In this document: in pieces, positions 47,237 through 57,628 of the stretch
Numbering within the stretch: position 1 is the stretch's first letter
Layout: each line of letters opens with the position of its first letter
Origin: Batrachochytrium dendrobatidis JAM81
Lineage: Eukaryota; Chytridiomycota; Chytridiomycetes; Rhizophydiales
Direction: 5' to 3'
Assembly: GCF_000203795.2 (NCBI RefSeq)
Contig: NW_006281103.1
Location: forward strand, 1,125,658 to 1,189,657
DNA: 64,000 bases
The notes under the pieces: generated by a model
The model's database searches: none
What the model saw: the letters and a program-made list of their open reading frames with translations, nothing else
What the model was told of the DNA's origin: nothing
Program-made: the position numbers and the translations under genes

Positions 47237-48583
47237 CTAGCTAATACTTTTCCATAGTGCAACAAGTGCTGCAGTCGCTTCTTCGGAAGATGGCACAATT
47301 TCTTCAGCTGGCAAATCAAATCCTTCGTGGCCACCTCCACGAAGCTCAAACGTAAACGAATACGTGATGCCAAGAGAATAAGTATAATCAGTGGTATCAC
47401 CATTGGTTGGGTAGATCGTGGAACAGGCGGCTAAAAATCGCAAAAGTCAGGGTTAGATACTGCCAACCACAACAGTACAGTTATACATGACAAATCCAAT
47501 CCACTTACGTCCACTGACAAACTTTTCCCCATGAACAGCGTAAAGGGCATCAGTAGCAACTTTACTAGCTTTGACCAAATTACTGTAGTCGGGCTCGGGA
47601 ACATTCGCGCAAGTATATCCATATGGGAACAAAAGCATATTTCCGAAAGAATGTATATCAATGTAAGAAGCTACATTTTTAACTTTTTTCATGTAACCAA
47701 TCAATGCTTTGGCTTCTGCTGTCGAACCAGCAGACGATCCACGATAAGTCTCGGAGCATTCATCAAAAGAGTCCTTTTCAAATCCCCATTTGAAAGGGAA
47801 GTTGCGGTTAGGATCAGTGCCGACGCAGTTTGGGTTCTTGTTGGGTTCACGATTCTTACGCCACATACGATCGGTCGAGCGAGAGTATGCATATCCGTCG
47901 GGATTAAGAACTGGAATAACGGTAAATGTGTAAGTTTTGAGTAAAGCAACAGCATCGGCACTACCTCCAGTCAGATAGTGGGTAATATAAGTAGCAGCGG
48001 CTGGTGCAATCCATTCACGGGCATGAATTCCACCATTAAAAACAATATTTTTGGAACCAGTGCCAAAAGTAAAGCCAGTAATGTCACGGCCTTCATATGT
48101 TTTTCCTAGCGAAAACTGAGTCACGCCAGGAAGACTAGCAATGAATGCAACAAGCACGCTCTGATCTTGGTAGTCGGTAAAAATCTCTTTTGCAGTAAGA
48201 GCGAGGTTGCCATCTCTGGCAAACAAGCTTGATAGCCTTTCCGAATTTTGTCGTGTACGAGCATACTCGACATCAATATTTTGCTGCAGGTTTTCGATCA
48301 TGATAGAATGTGGAACACCTTCTAGCTTTGATATAAAGCGATCTTGAGATGAGGGAGCAACTTGAAGGTGTGCCTCTGATCCAATAGCAACCTTGTTCCA
48401 GGACTTGACTCCAAGCTGTATATCCTCGAGAATTTCGCGAATCAAGCCGGCTTCATAGTCGGACTCAATTTTAACCTTGTAGATCTTGTAACCGTCATAC
48501 GACACAACAGTATAAATTGGAGTCGAGACGACGAAAGACGCAAAGGTCAACATTCCAACGAGCACCGACGAGATGAGCTTCAT
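47237..48583 (-). CDS. Secreted M14 zinc carboxypeptidase, right-arm copy (one intron)
   Basis: Modelled as complement of 47237-47430 plus 47509-48583, giving 422 residues like its left-arm paralogue. The signal peptide, propeptide and zinc site (GGIHAREW, DIHSFGN) are unchanged, as is the catalytic Glu in FTFELRGGG. A 78-bp intron (47431-47508; GTAAGT donor, TTTTTAG acceptor) interrupts a Gly-Pro junction after residue 358. The left copy reads straight through at the same place. Differences from the left copy cluster in the last 120 residues (for example GNMLLFPYGYTCANVPEP, the EKFVSGP stretch, GGGHEGFDLPAEE), around the substrate pocket. The 5' half and the 3' UTR are almost unchanged. It is likely active with altered specificity (inference). 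Confidence 0.93.
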
Positions 48584-48596
48584 ATTGTCAATAGTT

Positions 48597-48683
48597 GAAT
48601 TGAATTGGATTGGATTGGATTGGATTGAATTGGATTGGAGTGCTGTAATGAATTATAAACGTTTTAAATCAGTCGTATTTATA
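48597..48683 (-). promoter_or_regulatory. M14 promoter, right-arm copy
   Basis: The same TATA motif (plus-strand ATTTATA at 48677-48683) and a pentamer tract about 10 bp shorter than in the left arm. It is otherwise the same sequence as the left promoter, so the two genes start out with nearly the same control region. Confidence 0.45.
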
Positions 48684-49026
48684 CAAAAATATTTCCAGTG
48701 TTGTAACGGTTGTATACTCATAACTGAGATTAGCTTTTACCAGCATAGCAACGCAAAGCATATAGATGGTTTAAAGTCTGGGAAGCGTGTAAAAGCATAT
48801 TATACCATTTTGCTCTATCAAACGTATGCCATGATAGTATTTTGAATGTATTAGTATTGATTCATACCGTTCAACTCTTGAATTGCTTTGAATAGTTGAT
48901 AGCGTACCACTCAATACAGTGCCACACTTATCAGGTATATGATATGGTCCAGCTAATAAGCATTTGTGACCCATTCGTACCATATCGGACAATGGAATAT
49001 TAGTCGGGTAAATGTAGCCATGCGTT

Positions 49027-49326
49027 GTGATCTTTGATAAACAGATCAGCTTTACTCAAAGTATGACCATTAAACTCGCTGCTGAGTCGACCAAAGCATC
49101 AACTGCAAGTATATCTGACTTCAAGTACGAGCACAGCATTTACTGGACTGGTCAGAGCGAGAGCGGTCATCAAGATATTGGAATTCCATTACTTGAGCTT
49201 GTATTGATTGTCAGTTCCAAGCATATGGTCATCACATCAATTGCCATCTCTGATAACACCGTTCACACTTTGCTTGAGTATTGCTTTATTAGTCTATTGT
49301 CAATCATGTGCACGTCCAAAGTATAA
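49027..49326 (+). CDS. Short frame inside right arm, possible gene remnant
   Basis: Counterpart of the 22175-22474 frame, with the same 99 codons. No splice partners or recognised family. Kept only because the frame is intact in both arms; the duplication is too recent for that to be strong evidence of function. Confidence 0.3.
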   Translation: MIFDKQISFTQSMTIKLAAESTKASTASISDFKYEHSIYWTGQSESGHQDIGIPLLELVLIVSSKHMVITSIAISDNTVHTLLEYCFISLLSIMCTSKV

Positions 49327-49577
49327 AGCATATGTAACCCAACAGCCACCAATGCTTTGACATGATTAGTCAGACTGGATGCTTGCTAAACTCGAGGTAC
49401 TACTTGTTGATACCGTAGCACAATGGCAGTGAATCATTTGAAATGCAGTACAATACCAGTTGGCCAGCTGATTTGAGTAGCAAATAATAGGTTGTCATCA
49501 CCAGGCTTCAACTCATGCCAAGATATAGGTTTGTAAGCCAATAGCATAAATAAACTTCAATAGACAAATGGCACTGT

Positions 49578-49804
49578 TTATTTGGGGTTCCCGATATAAG
49601 TGGTTCGAATACCCTCTTTGCTTTCAAACTGCAAATAATTGGATCAAATATATTAGCCATCAGTGTGTAGCATTAGGACATCAAAACACGAATATACCTT
49701 GTTGTTGACAGCATATAGCTTGATGTTTTGGTCTTGAGCAACATTAAGCCATGGGAATCTTGTTGCAAATATTTGAGCATCAAGAGTAGATGTACATGGA
49801 ATAG
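49578..49804 (-). pseudogene. Truncated 3' gene fragment at the duplication edge (right copy)
   Basis: The two-exon tail seen at 21697-21923, inverted, with at least one Ala/Thr difference near the boundary. The copied segment stops at the same base in both arms, so the fragment was already cut, or was cut by the duplication itself. Confidence 0.4.
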
Positions 49805-49814
49805 GTTCAATGTT

Positions 49815-50322
49815 TTAGCTATTTAGCTCAACTCGGTTTTGAATCCAGCTGAAATACCAATATCAGGGTGCACTTACGGATTCTCTCGCTTATTGAAGAG
49901 GGCGACAGTAGGGTCTCTGGTTAAGGCGTTCTGCAGGTATACAATCAATATTTAGTTAAACTTGGACGGATATCAATTGATAGACCAGAGATATGGGCAC
50001 AAACGATAACAGTGGCCAAGTATGCATGACCAAAGTATACATTCTACAGTAGCCCTGGTCACATGCCAAAGGACAACAGCTATGCCCAACAATCAAGGCA
50101 ACAGTTGGTGATAAGGAATATACTGTAGAGGGCAAGAGTAAACTTACAAAGATCATAAAGGTACCACCACCAAGACCAAGCGAGACAGCGCTCACAAGGA
50201 TAGCAATGACTGGGTTAGTGACATGACGGAAGAAGCTAATATTCAGAGTATACGTGGAAGATGATTAACAAAGGTTGTCGTAGGGTTGGCATAAATAGCA
50301 AAAGACGAATAGCAAACCTCAT
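49815..50322 (-). CDS. Small NDUFA4/MLRQ (B12D-like) respiratory-chain subunit
   Basis: Four exons, 50322-50318, 50235-50148, 49930-49878 and 49848-49815, give 59 residues. The protein starts MSFFRHVTNPVIAI, has one membrane helix (AILVSAVSLGLGGGTFMIF), then the family-typical ALTRDPTVALFNKRENPW. That helix plus an R-x-A...DP-x-V...N-x-NP-x-W pattern is typical of the NDUFA4/B12D family of the mitochondrial inner membrane (cytochrome oxidase or complex I associated). The first exon is only 5 bp long, ATG plus two bases. The stop codon is 10 bp from the right arm of the inverted duplication. Confidence 0.78.
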
Positions 50323-50500
50323 TTCAGTAGAATAGTAGCTGGATAGATGGGTACAAAGTAGGAATCGAGTGGATTATGCTTCCTGAGATTGGCTTCCGCC
50401 TGTATGTCATGTGATGAGCTGGTTCCCATTACAATGTCCAATATTATTTACAACTCATTGCTGCTGAATCAAGGCATTCTATTCAGCCATCTTTATTGTT

Positions 50501-52702
50501 CTAAAGGTTAAAAAAAGACAGTACTTGAGCCGAGAATGAATTTGCATCTGGTCCAATCGGGCCTTTGTTTTTAAGCTAAAATGAACTGAATAAGTAACCA
50601 ATCCATAGACAGCAGATGCTCAACTCATAGCAAGAAATTTGCTTACTTTGGCATGTAGCAACGTATGTTCAATGACTCCAATACGTAGATCCATTTGCTT
50701 GGTTTCAGTCTAGCACGTTATTGATATATAAGTTGCTGAACTCTGGAAATTTATTTATGCATTGTGCAGTTAAACCCGAGTTGCTCGACATAATTCAATC
50801 TTACCTTGAGTCGTGCAAGACCTTGTTTGATTCCAACCAATGGTTTAGAGTCGGTCATGCCATTTCCAAGATCGTCCATTCTTGACTAGATTAAAAATTG
50901 TAAACAGCGATGGTTCATTCATTGGAAAATAGTACACTATCACTTGCCAAAGAATACTGACTCACTTTGACGCTATCCAGCTCTTCAGAAATCCGAGACA
51001 GCTCATTTGTGAGTTCACTCACATTCGAGCTCAATACGTTATACTTTTGTCTGACATCAGACGACTGGTCTTGAAGAGTTCTGTACTGATCAATCTGATA
51101 AAATAGAATGAATCAGTAATTTGTATTCAAGTAAAATGAGTACTAAATGCATTCGTTTGCAAGTCCCTACTTGAGATTCAAACTGTGTGTTGATGTACTT
51201 TTCACGCGAGACAATCTTTTCAAGCGTTTTTTCAATCTCTGAATGCAGCTTTGCCAATTGGACATGCGTATCTGTCATGCATGTTTGAATAGTCTATTTT
51301 ACCGTGATTAAGTGCCATCGAGCTATAATAGTTTTAAATCATGATCTATGAGCCAGCTTTGAGTATTCAACCCTTACCTTTTGGTGATGATTGATTTGCT
51401 CAATGTGCACACGCCAGTCTTTGTTGTCATTTGGAATTTGAACCTTTAACATGGGCGTAACTCGTTCTACCTCAAGTTTCCATTCACTGGGATCAATCTT
51501 TATGCTCGTCGGAGCTAATGATCTATAAAAATGGTGCATATCAGTAAAACACGTATTGCTATTTGTTTAAAAGTGGTACTTGAATCTATTGAATAGACTC
51601 GGGCACGTCGCTCTAATCAGTCAGTCTAAAAAATACTAAGCATTACAAGTTCTTACTTTGTATCGCTGGAGACCTTTTCAGACTGCATTGCTCCCATGTA
51701 CATTTCTTCATCTTCTTCAACCTCGGGCGTATTGTCCTCGACATCTTCTGTGGTAACCTCAGCGTCTACATCTACTTCAGCCTCTTCAGGATAACTGGGC
51801 AAGTTTGAATATACAAAATAACAAAGTTGAATATATATTAATTTGATACTAATTACACGCCACTAGACTCGATCAAGACTCAACTCGTCAATTTTGTGAA
51901 TAGGCTTTTGAAAAACAAACTTGGTGGATACCATAGCCATATCGACAAGGGATTGCAATGAAAACAATACAGCTTCTCCGTATCCCTGTTTAAGTTTTGT
52001 CGGGGGGTAATCAAACTGAATCCCAGCTTTTTTCAACTCGGCAGCTGAAAATATTATAAATTCGTTTAGCTTTCACCACTTGATGATTTTGAGCATGGCA
52101 TTTATAGACCAGTGTTGAAAGTAGAAAATTGAACAAAAATATGAAATTACCAATGTTGGCCGATACGGCATTGGGGTCGTCAAACTGTCCAGCCGGTTCA
52201 AATGCATGATTAGATACTTTCAGTAACCATGACGTCAGCAGTACAAAGCGATAGAACTGCTCATTTGAATTGACTGCTGGTGCAGTAAAGTAAAATCTAT
52301 GAAATGGAATTATATTACTGGATGCAATTTAATAGTTGAGAATATGTGTTGGATACAATGCATGAGTTAGTTCATTGTTATATTTGCTACTAAACCGGTT
52401 CAAAATTTTGGTAAAATATGCCAAACCGTACGACATTTTAAATATATCAAAAGCAATATCCAGCATATTTACTTTGGTCTAATAAACTGTTTGACGTAGT
52501 CAAGACAATTTAGTTTATCAAGTATATCATCCATGTTGGGCACAACCGTGTTGCCAGATATAGATACACTGTTGCGTCCGGAAGCCAGTGGAAGACCACT
52601 TGCCAGTCCCTCTGTGGAACCAGAGTACTGAGATAAAGGTCCAATGTTTACATTGCTGCTTGAATTTGTGTTGCTGATAGTCGAAAGATTGGTATTGGAC
52701 AT
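50501..52702 (-). CDS. IFT57: Intraflagellar transport protein 57
   Basis: A multi-exon minus-strand gene from the ATG at 52702 to the TAG at 50501. A Ser/Asn-rich start precedes the DKLNCLDYVKQF block. The calponin-like IFT57 N-terminal domain follows: FYFTAPAVNSNEQFYRFVLL, TSWLLKVSNHAFEPAGQFDD, KLKQGYGEAVLFSLQSL, FVFQKPIHKIDEL. Next are an acidic linker, WKLEVERVTPMLKVQI, and a long coiled coil (LAKLHSEIEKTLEKIVSREKYINTQFESQ in part). IFT57 is a peripheral subunit of the IFT-B complex that builds the flagellum. It is the third flagellar gene in the window. Domain order and several motifs match throughout. Some inner exon edges are approximate. Confidence 0.88.
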
Positions 52703-53553
52703 TGATCTTGATTAAATACACGTCGAGTATACTCGCCAAGTTGATTTTGCTGGGGAAACAAACTAGTACCACATCACGTGAAATTACTTGTAGCCATATT
52801 CACGTAGAATGGAACACTATCTTGCAATGACTACTTGGGAATAAACAATAGTTAATATTCAGGTTTCCTACTAGAAATTGACTTGAATCGACATTCTCAA
52901 CTCTTCAATCAAGAACGGGAATTATATGATGCGTACACAACCAAACTATACTTTTCAAGATCATCACTTCACTTTTGGCATAGCCATACATGGTACGATC
53001 ACCAATTTTAAACCCGAATCTATATATTTTAGTCTAGATATTGAGTCCAACTATTTGTTTGGTAAAGCATGAGGTTGCAAAAGTAGGTTGAATACCATCC
53101 TAATCTGGGATTACAAGATCGACCTGCTTGAAGATACTTCAACTTTAATGCAAGGTTTACATAGTAAATTGCTCGCTAGACATGAGATATTTGAACCAAA
53201 GACTTGCTTTTGATCCATTGTTTTTGCCAGTAACAGTAATACCACCAAACATTGTTTCATAAAATCGAGACTTTTTATTAAAGTTACCATATTTCCTTCA
53301 AAATGAACATCTAAAGTAAACACTGCGTGACTGGCATGGAAACAACAGCTGCATTCATGAGGTTGTTCTCTTGAACTAGATCGTAAACGTATCTGATATT
53401 AGAATAGAATTTCAATAAAAAAATCAATTTCCAATAACGAATATGTAACGACTATTTATTTCGGAGCAAATAGAGGCTCCAACTGCAAGATAAATACAAA
53501 AAAGTATACGACTTTTAATATTCACCTAAAACATTAAATCACCAGTTTACTGG
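52703..53553. mobile_element. Intergenic region largely filled by dispersed element, copy E
   Basis: From about 52788 the left terminus GTAGCCATATTCACGTAGAATG starts a copy whose first 130 bp match copy F in inverted orientation. The interior holds ACTAGATCGTAAACGTATCTGATATT and CAATAACGAATATGTAACGAC blocks shared with copy A. The right terminus is degenerate or lost; the copy fades out near 53500, just before the ADAM stop codon. Confidence 0.65.
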
Positions 53554-56500
53554 CTACTGTTGCGTATTATTAACCACCATTGTGGGAGGACGATTTCCTG
53601 AGCTATGGGTATTTGGCTGTTGAGCCTCACCAAACCCATTATATGCAGCTGGATTGACCCATCCGTTTGGTTGCGCGGTTGTCTGAGGTTGTGATGAATA
53701 TGATGGATTATAGGGTGGAAGATCTTGGGTTATAGCGGGTTGAAATGGTGGTGGTGGAGCAGCCATAGGAGGATAAAGTGTAGTGGCTGATGGTCTAAGG
53801 GAGCCAGATCGAGACTGCCGAGCAGGTTGAGGTACAGGCTTGCGAGGTCTAGAACAACAGCATCTACAACAACTGTAAATGACAGCAATAAGCAATAGTG
53901 CTCCAATGACAATAAGAGGTACAGCATACTGTGGATAGGATTGGATCCATTCCAAGATGAATCCAGCCGGATTTCCACCCACACACGCTCCGTTTGAGCA
54001 TTTGCCTGTATATCCACATGGTGTACCATCAAGGAAATATCCGTTTAAAAGAAAGCAGTTTCCAGCACTATTTTGACAAAACAATGCACACGAACTAGAG
54101 AACGAGGGACATGCTGATACTGTTACAACTGATCCAGAGCCTTTGCATTGCAGATCGCGATTTGTACAGACACCAGAAGCGCATTGTGCACCAACACCAG
54201 AAGATGTATTACAGGATGTTCCATCGGCAATTGAAGAGTTGGTGGGACATGTGGCATTCAACCCATTGCATGTCATTGTTGTATCACAAGATCCTAATGA
54301 GGGATGACAAACCGTGCCAGCAGTCTTGATAAAATGAAAAAAACAGATATAATCAATATCATGCCAGAGTAAAATAAAATAAAAACAAGATGGATTACAT
54401 ACCTTGAGTTGACAGTTGGAGCAACAGCTGTCATTTAAATCATCACATTTGGCTGGTGCTTTGAGTTTACACACAGTGCCATCACAGCATGGATCTTTAG
54501 CACAGTCGGCAGGTAGACCACAATCACATTCTTCGTCGGCTTCTTTGACACTATTTCCACAGATACCAGTGGAAATAGTACTAAGCGTGCCTGGAGCCTT
54601 TAGACATTTACCAATCGTGGGATACTGTGAGCAAATGCTTTCAATAGAAGCAGGAGAGAAAGCACTGGTGGCAGCATTATCAAGAGGATGCATGATGAAT
54701 TGGCCTCGACAATCACACTGAGGTGAACATGGTGTGCATTGACAAGATGACGTTGGTCCAGAACATGGACAAGTGCTGGACATGCAGTCATGTAAAGCAC
54801 CAAAGTTGTGTCCAATCTCATGTGCCACAACTTTCCATTCGACAGGCACAATCGACGAGACTCCCGTGCCAGATACAAACTGGTCAACGCCTGCAGACGT
54901 TTGTTTAGTTGCAGTGTTAGAGCACAGCATGTTCAGCCAAGCAACACCAACAGCAGGTTGAGTGCTGCACTTGGTCATCAGATGCCATAATCCAATACCA
55001 TCACCATTGCCTTCGATATTGCCACGCCAGTTGGAAAAATCGGAAAGTCGAGTAGTGATAGTGTATCCACTGGTACAATCTTGATTCCATATCATCTGTG
55101 GATTCGTTGGAGTGCATGATTGCTGAAGACTGACCTTGACGACTGCAAGCTGGACATTGAATGTGGACTCGTATATTTTGGACGCTTGGTTCCAATTAGA
55201 CAGTATCTGAGCTAGAGCAGCACCAGTGCTACCATATGCCTGAACATAGGAGCAATCTGCTGCTACACCCATGGGAAGAACCTGCATGGTCTGAGGACAT
55301 CCAGCGGCAGCACGAGTGAACAAGCGTCTCTCATCGTTCAATCTCATGTCATCCAAGTATCTGTTGTATACGGCACTGTTATCTGGCAGCTCACAGGCAC
55401 CAGTAAGGGGCGGAACAATAAAACTGTCATTCAAGTTGGGTCGGTTTAGTGGATGGTCGGAATCTGATGCCTGACATACGGAAACTGGCCCCCATCGCTC
55501 CTCAACAACAGCCTGTGCCTCATCTGTAAACACCATCATATTGGCACCCCAACTATCTGGCTGGCGAGAAAATGGAGATGCAACCTCGATGTCCATCTGC
55601 AAACCAAAGCAAATACAGGTTCAGTATCACAAGGTTCTCATACTAGCAATATTAAAAAAGATGACTGCAAAACATACCTGTCGTTGTGATATTTTGTAAT
55701 GTTTGATTTGCTTCACATGAAGCATGTTGGAACCTGATTGAATGACACCATCAAACAGGACTTCCTCTCCATTATCGAAGCTAATTTAATAATTAAATGA
55801 GTCAAGGCAAACAGCAAATATACGAGTTGCCAGTCCAGCTGTTAAATGCTTACTTTGGGGTATTGAATGTGATTCTAGCCCAGCCATTCTCAACCCTACT
55901 GCCATCAAAGAGAGTTTTGATTACTTTTCCATCAAACACATTGCTGGATAGAATAGGCATATAAATAGGGGTTTGGCTTGATTCAAGATCATGAATCTCC
56001 ACCATTGCATTTTGATGAACTAATTGATGATTAGGTAAAAGATGTAGTGTCAAGGTTTGATTATAAGCCTATATAGATAGAATGGTGCATGAGTACAAGT
56101 GTTAGTCTTGTGTCAGTGATACCAACACAACTATGCGAATGCACAGCCATTAGTGACCAGTCTAGCCTGGTCCAAGACATACATACATTGAATGAAAGCT
56201 CGACAGCATCCCTTGTAATACGACGAATGCGATGCTTGCCAACGAAGTCGTAGGTTCTCACGGGCTTTGGAGTGCCCATGAGTTGAGCTCTAGCTGGGAA
56301 TTGTTGGGTATGAACATTAGACGATAGTAATTGCTGGGAGAATGGATAAACTAGTGATGGTAGACATGAACCAAAGGCAGTTAGCTTATAATGAAAAGGG
56401 TCAATACTGGTCGGAAGGGAGTACCAAACAAGAAACTAAACCAAGCTTTCAAGTGATTAAGTACAGCGCATTGATGGTATATACTAAGTTGAGTATAGTG

Positions 56501-56579
56501 AATGAAACAAGTACTTACCAGCAGCAGAACAGACATGAGTATAGAGTAACAGCCAGAAAGCATGCAAAATAGTATGCAT
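53554..56579 (-). CDS. ADAM-family metalloprotease (reprolysin + disintegrin + membrane anchor)
   Basis: Exons 56579-56519, 56350-56187, 56068-55854, 55780-55678, 55596-54403 and 54324-53554 give about 835 residues. A signal peptide (MHTILHAFWLLLYTHVCSAA) precedes a prodomain. The reprolysin domain has the zinc site HEIGHNFGALHD (first His about residue 440) and a Met-turn MHPLDN. A Cys-rich disintegrin region (CGNSVKEADEECDCG ... CCSNCQLK) and further Cys-rich/EGF-like segments follow. One membrane helix (PLIVIGALLLIAVIYSCC) and a Pro-rich cytoplasmic tail end it. The catalytic residues are intact, so it is probably a sheddase. The 78-bp intron 54325-54402 is in frame without stops and has an AAG acceptor. 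It was removed in the model because it breaks the disintegrin CCxNCxLK-TAGTVC block. The gene is bracketed by two inverted element copies. Confidence 0.9.
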
Positions 56580-57628
56580 TCGAAAGTATGACAACATGAA
56601 TGAATGTAAGATAAGATGGTATAGGTTGAAGATTTCTTTAATATTCGGGAATCCGAAATCAAGTTTGTGGTTTTGTGGATTTAGAAATGACTTGCAGAGC
56701 CAGCTAAGCAATATCTAAACAAACAGCTGTTGCAGCCTTTCAACAACATGAATTATCCATTCCTAAAACTGTACAATTATTATAGGTTAGCATAGACTGT
56801 ACAAGTAAAAGCCAATGTTCTCTTGCTAGAACAAAACTAGCACCAAATTCAGCAAGCGGTTGCTAGACCAAATAAGTGACATTCTATATTGAATCGAGAG
56901 CACTAAATGGTTCAGCAAGTCGGATTGTACCATGGTACACGAAACACGAATGATAAATACTCCTGTCATTCAAATCAACTCTCTTCTACAGACCGAACAC
57001 TATCTCACTGATTTGAACAGAAACAACAGATGCATTCTTGAAATGTGCAATCTTTGTTCTCTTGACTAGAGCGCAAACTTATCTGATTTTTTAGGATACA
57101 ATAAAGATGAACTGTAGAGTTTGATAATATCAAAAGTCAAACTCAATATCTGTATTGTAATGGATAAATCTGATTTAAAGCTTGGTGTTTGTATAATGCA
57201 TGGCTGTACCAAAGGTGGAGAAAAGGATAGTCTCGACTCGGAATTACAATCTGGTGTATCATGTGATGGACACTGTTGATTAAAGAGTTGAGAATGTCGA
57301 TTCAAGTCAATTTCTAGTAAGAAACCTGAATATTAACTATTGTCTATTTCAAGGTACTCATTGCGAGATAGTGTTCCATTTTACGTGAACATGGCTGTAA
57401 AATCTACAGACTCGAAAGCAAAAATTGCTACTCAAGTTATCATGACTCGTCTTCTACTTCATATGTATCGTTATATCAAACTTATTCGGCAGTCAGCTAA
57501 TGATCACTGTCGTACATGCAGCTCACTTTTCAACATTTCGGCCACGTCGACTATTGACAATCCAGACAAGATTTTTATCTCGTATAAGTGTCGATAAGCA
57601 AATAATTAATACATGAGATAAGTATATA
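56580..57628. mobile_element. Intergenic region with dispersed element, copy F
   Basis: The terminus near 57371-57401 reads TTCCATTTTACGTGAACATGGCTGTAAAA, and the 130 bp inward match copy E as an inverted repeat. The interior to about 56890 contains ACTAGAGCGCAAACTTATCTGATT, shared with copies A and E. The far end is unclear. The 300 bp nearest the ADAM start look unique. Confidence 0.65.

Larger units (their letters stand above)
47109..49804. repeat. Right (inverted) arm of large duplication
   Basis: Reverse complement of 21697-24334, about 2.70 kb. The extra length is mainly the 78-bp M14 intron, partly offset by a shorter pentamer tract. The arm sits between the stop codon of GST (47103) and the stop codon of the NDUFA4-like gene (49815), with only 5 and 10 bp of other sequence at its ends. 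Confidence 0.95.

Noticed and set aside
47453..47508. Right-arm M14 gene read as a frameshifted pseudogene ending at 47453
   Set aside because: A canonical 78-bp intron restores the frame and the full 422-residue length with all active-site residues.
47531..47944. 137-codon frame antisense to the right-arm M14 gene (counterpart 23577-23996 in the left arm)
   Set aside because: It is a shadow frame on the opposite strand of a strongly supported coding region with all catalytic residues.
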